From: Ligustrum vulgare
Taxonomy: Eukaryota > Streptophyta > Magnoliopsida > Lamiales > Oleaceae
Direction: 5' to 3'
NCBI GenBank assembly: GCA_963555705.1
Contig: OY743177.1
Span: 1,240,001 to 1,304,000 of the forward strand
DNA: 64,000 bases
Position 1 is the first letter of the stretch; every line of letters starts with the position of its first letter. Of this stretch, positions 60,650-64,000 are shown in pieces. Made by a program: the position numbers and the translations under genes. The notes beneath the pieces were generated by a model. It saw nothing but the letters and a program-made list of their open reading frames with translations, was not told where the DNA came from and searched no databases.

Positions 60650-61930
60650 GGAAAAAAAAATGACGTCGACATTATGAATAGTGAACAGTAAAGAGGTCTT
60701 GCCTCTTTTAAATAAGTTATAAGTAATATTAATTATTATTATTATTATTATAAGTTATAATTATAAAATTAAGTTATTATTAAGTTATATTATAAGAGAA
60801 TTTAGAAAAAAAATAAAAAGCCCCTTTTATATAAGTTAAGTTAAGTTATATAATATGATAGTTTTAAAAAAAATGACGTCATTAGTAAATGAACAGTAAA
60901 GAGACTTTGCCTCTTTTATATAAGTCAGTTGAAGTTAAGTTTTTATTCAATTATATTATTTAAGTTATTATGAAGTTATATTATAGGAGGATTAAAAAAC
61001 TAAAAAAAGAGAGGCTAAAACAAAAAATTATATATATATATATATATATATGAGTTGAGTTAAGTTATTATGAAGTTGTATTATAGGAGAATTTAAAAAA
61101 AAAAAAAAAAAATCTCTTCTAGATAAGTTAAGTTATTATTAAGTTATATTAGTTAAGTTAAGTTAATATGAAGTTATATTATAGGAAAATTTAAAAAAAA
61201 AAAAAAAGTATAAGTCAAGTTATTATGAAGTTATATTATAGGAGAATTTTAAAAAAAAAAAATTAAGGGAAGTTTTTTTTTTTAAAAAAAAAACTAAAAA
61301 AAAAATGTGTAAGTTAAAGTTAAGTTATTATGAAATTATATTATAGGAGAACTACAAAAAAAAATGTCTATATTATAGGAGAATTAAAAAAAATTAAAAA
61401 ATGACATCATTAAACAAAAAGATAATGTGAGCCTTATGAATAGTAAAATTAATTTTCCTCTTTTATATAAATTAGGAAAAAAAAAATGACATCATTAGTA
61501 AATGAACAGTAAAGAGACTTTGCCTCTTTTATGTAAGTCAGTTAAAGTTAAGTTATTATTAAGTTATATTAGTTAACTTAAGTTAATATGAAGTTATATT
61601 ATAGGAAAATTAAAAAAAAAAAAAAAAAAAAAGAATGTAATAAGTTAAGTTATTATGAATTTATATTATAGGAGAATTTAAAGAAAAAAATTTAAGAGAA
61701 GTTTTTTAAAAAACTAAAAAATAAATTATAAGTTAAAGTTAAGTTATTATGATATTATATTATAGGAGAACTAAAACAATAAAAAAAAATAATGATGTCT
61801 ATATTATAGGAGAATTAAAAAAAAAAAATTTAAAAATGACATCATTAAACAAAACGATGATGTGAGCCTTATAAATAGTAAATGAATAGTAAAATTCATT
61901 TCCCTCTTTTATATAAGTTAGGAAATAAAT
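60650..61930. repeat. Irregular AT-rich repeat array
   Basis: Two interleaved modules recur. Module 1 is TTAAGTTATTATGAAGTTAT then ATTATAGGAGAATTT plus an A tract, seen about ten times. Module 2 is ATGACGTCATTAG (or ATGACATCATTA), then AACAGTAAAGAGACTTTGCC, then TCTTTTATATAAGT, seen at about 60660, 60869, 61400, 61485 and 61833. Units are not of constant length. The array lies just inside the possible Helitron end. Confidence 0.75.
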
Positions 61931-62409
61931 AAATAAACCTAGCTAACTAATTGACTCAACCTTTTACATTTTCCATATCAATACTAAGCCAAAATAAAAT
62001 TAAAAAACAATGCATAATATTTGCAGTTATAAAATTATATTTTGGCACTTATTTCTTTTTCATAATTTTATTCTACAGGTTTTCAAAATGTCCCATAGAA
62101 AAAATGGCAAGTAACGACTTAGGTTGTCTAATTAATTTTTCAAGAATTACTAATCAATAGTAAATATGCACTAATGTCAAGGACTCAAAGACCAATTTAA
62201 CGACTTAGGTTGTCTCATTCCACTAACATAAAACTATCTTCTTGGCACCATAAGATTGTCAATGACTCAAAGATCAATTTAACTCCCAACGTGACAATTA
62301 CGCTACTTTTTTCACTATTGATTATTAATTCTTCGACCCCTGCATTAAACATGCGAATCATTATTACCGAGTCACTAACATTAACAGCAATATTCCCACC
62401 ACAATGCTG
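61931..62409. other. Intergenic, short duplication
   Basis: Contains a short direct duplication (AACGACTTAGGTTGTCT at about 62114 and 62199, with AGGACTCAAAGACCAATTTAA-like text at 62179 and 62262). No gene recognised. Confidence 0.35.
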
Positions 62410-62419
62410 TCAAATTCAC

Positions 62420-63018
62420 CTTATTTGACAAATGCTTCTTGGGCTGAGATATTTTATTGTCTTCAATATCTGATCGCAGGGAAAGCTGAAAAAGGGGTGA
62501 AATAAATATTGTTGAGTGAGAACTGAGAAATAAAGAAAATTTGCTAACTTTAAGGAACACGAAAATGTACACTGGAGTAGAACTCCTGAAATATGATTCT
62601 TGAGTAATTTTACTTGAGCTTTTACCTTATTGAACAATTCCATTGGTGGCTTCTGTAAGAGACTATTATCATAATCAATCTTTAATTCCTGCAAAAAGTC
62701 GATACAAATCTTTGATTTAAGGTACATAAGCAGAAAAACTATGTGATGAGATTGGTTCATTAATGTATAATCTATAAATTTAAATAATATTTTTGAATTA
62801 ACTGTTATGGTCCTCGCTACCTGTTTAATGTCTTGAACTAAATCATTGTCTGGCATATTTGGAAACACCTGAAGACAAAATATGGTTGTAGAGTAAGTTT
62901 AAGAACAAAAACACAAACTATATTACACATCCAAAGCCAGAGGCTACACACCTTTTGAGATTTAGAACAAAGTGAAGTGCTATGTTTCTCATGCTTCAAG
63001 GTCTCCCTAGAGTTTGGT
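62420..63018 (-). CDS. Unidentified chain of four small exons
   Basis: Four open segments with good acceptor and donor sites on the minus strand: 63018-62952, 62868-62821, 62688-62626, 62485-62420. The last three are exact multiples of three (48, 63, 66 bases) and join in phase. They read PNSRETLKHEKHSTSLCSK, FPNMPDNDLVQDIKQ, ELKIDYDNSLLQKPPMELF, and SLRSDIEDNKISQPKKH. The product is polar and charged. I do not recognise the family. The phase does not fit directly onto the aminopeptidase exon upstream (63481), since exon 63018 needs one base from a phase-1 partner and phase 0 meets a stop. It may be part of another gene, a captured fragment, or chance. Confidence 0.35.
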
Positions 63019-63480
63019 CTGAAACACAGTTAACCAGATTAGATTACCCATATTAGTCCACTTGATACAAAAATATGAACCATATAGTGAAAAAAGTAGT
63101 GTAATTGGAAGAAGTTAAAATTATGAAAAAGAAATAAGTTTTATGTATTGGAGAATATGTGGTTAAAATACCTTGTTAAACTACCTCATCTGAAAGCTCG
63201 AACTATTAAAGCTTAAGGATTTTTGTCCATTTACATTTTAGTTTCAAGAGTTCTAAAGAAAAAGTGTTTAATGATTCTATTTCCATGTAAGTAGACATAA
63301 ATCAAAGCCCATGATCGTGGATTTTGATCAAAAGAATTTGAACAGCTCCACCTTGCATAACATATTATGCTAAGTGATCCATCTTAAAGCATGGAAAGCC
63401 AAGAATGTTTTGATTGGATAGAGAAGCCCACATCACAATAATATTTATTCACACACAAATATACCTAAATTGATACATAC
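63019..63480. other. Intron-like or intergenic stretch
   Basis: AT-rich, no coding text recognised between the exon chain and the aminopeptidase exon. Confidence 0.35.
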
Positions 63481-64000
63481 CTCAATCCCGATTCCAAAGG
63501 AATGATCTTCATAATATTCAGGTTCATTGCTAACAACCATGCCTTTCAGCAATGGCGTCATGTTCCCAAATCGGAAGCTGATACTTTGGGGGCCTTCATG
63601 AACATTTAGTGCAGCTCCTACCCCATGACCAGTGCCTAGAGTACAGAGTACGGAAGCACATAGAGGTAAAAAAAATCAGCAGATATAGTATCAGACCATA
63701 TTAGGAAATGCAAAAAGTAAATGTAGGATAACAAATACCATGACAGTAATCAAGGCCAATCTTCCACAACGCCGACCGTGCAAATGCATCCAATACAAAA
63801 CCAGGGGTACTTTCAGGAAATACGGCCTGATCAAGAGCTATATGTCCCTGCCGAAGAAGGGAGATCGATATAGTTTATTCCTGATATCCAGAGCCATTTC
63901 CAGCAGTGTAAGAACTAACTAAAATCATGGGGCTACAACTCTATTTTTGTCAAAAGACAGAGATGAGGAAGAAGAATACCTTAATAGTTGCGACAAGACT
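63481..64000 (-). CDS. APP1: Aminopeptidase P (Xaa-Pro), partial 3' part, possibly damaged
   Basis: Three minus-strand exons run in from beyond the window edge: 64000-63980 (end of an exon, SLVATIK), 63847-63739, and 63635-63481. They read GHIALDQAVFPESTPGF, LDAFARSALWKIGLDY, GTGHGVGAALNVHEGP, MTPLLKGMVVSNEPEYYEDH and FGIGIE, which is the M24B peptidase of plant aminopeptidase P1. The His of GTGHG, the Glu of NEP and the Glu of GIGIE are metal-binding positions and are kept. Two highly conserved residues are changed (NEPGYY to NEPEYY, GIRIE to GIGIE). The final exons expected after GIE are not found down to 60311. The enzyme would remove N-terminal residues before proline. The gene is truncated or has a long intron filled with repeats. 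Confidence 0.75.

Overview
This is a piece of a plant nuclear genome, most likely a eudicot. The evidence is AT-rich sequence, spliced genes with GT-AG introns, plant-specific families (a calcium-dependent protein kinase, a CYP716-type P450, a subtilase propeptide-like inhibitor) and a dense load of plant Ty1/copia, Ty3/gypsy, hAT, CACTA and MITE-type elements. No species is assigned. All exon models were read by eye from splice motifs and family conservation.

Left part (1-33 kb) is mostly nested mobile elements. It starts with a copia gag relic (340-1000), two broken LTRs of a Tat/Athila-like family (2583-4290) and a papain-type protease propeptide relic (5057-5278). A very young, structurally complete copia element follows (5397-10536, minus strand, TSD TAAAC, one 1295-aa open polyprotein). 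Next are a 206-bp tandem duplication, a 683-bp non-autonomous hAT element (12781-13463), a gag-only copia derivative (13500-15760) and a decayed plus-strand copia (15924-20823). The last is flanked by two copies of the upstream region of an ABCG half-transporter gene. That ABCG gene (20976-31715) is a pseudogene whose second exon is split by a 9.6-kb, very young Tekay-like chromovirus (21482-31120, TSD GTCTC).

Middle part (33-51 kb) holds small foldback and MITE elements, a tandem LTR-PBS-LTR arrangement (34588-37412) and three apparently intact genes. These are a 96-aa subtilisin-propeptide-like inhibitor (37850-42289, plus), a 496-aa CPK4/11-type calcium-dependent protein kinase (43689-46567, plus) and a 305-aa VTT/SNARE-associated Golgi family membrane protein (48579-50440, minus). 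Intron 2 of the kinase carries an old plastid DNA insertion containing the 3' part of trnL(UAA) and its downstream spacer.

Right part (51-64 kb) holds a decayed hAT transposon with a perfect 8-bp TSD (51813-54822) and a complete CYP716-type P450 gene (56468-58060, minus) with a Tourist-like MITE about 360 bp upstream. After these come a CACTA terminus, a possible Helitron 3' end, an irregular AT-rich repeat array (60650-61930), a chain of unidentified exons (62410-63018) and the partial, probably damaged 3' portion of an aminopeptidase P gene running off the window (63481-64000).

The genes are independent plant genes (Ca2+ signalling, membrane lipid handling, triterpenoid-type oxidation, protease inhibition) and show no operon-like or pathway clustering. 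The notable biology is layered transposition, an organelle DNA insertion and promoter-proximal repeats. I did not find a convincing undescribed multi-gene system.
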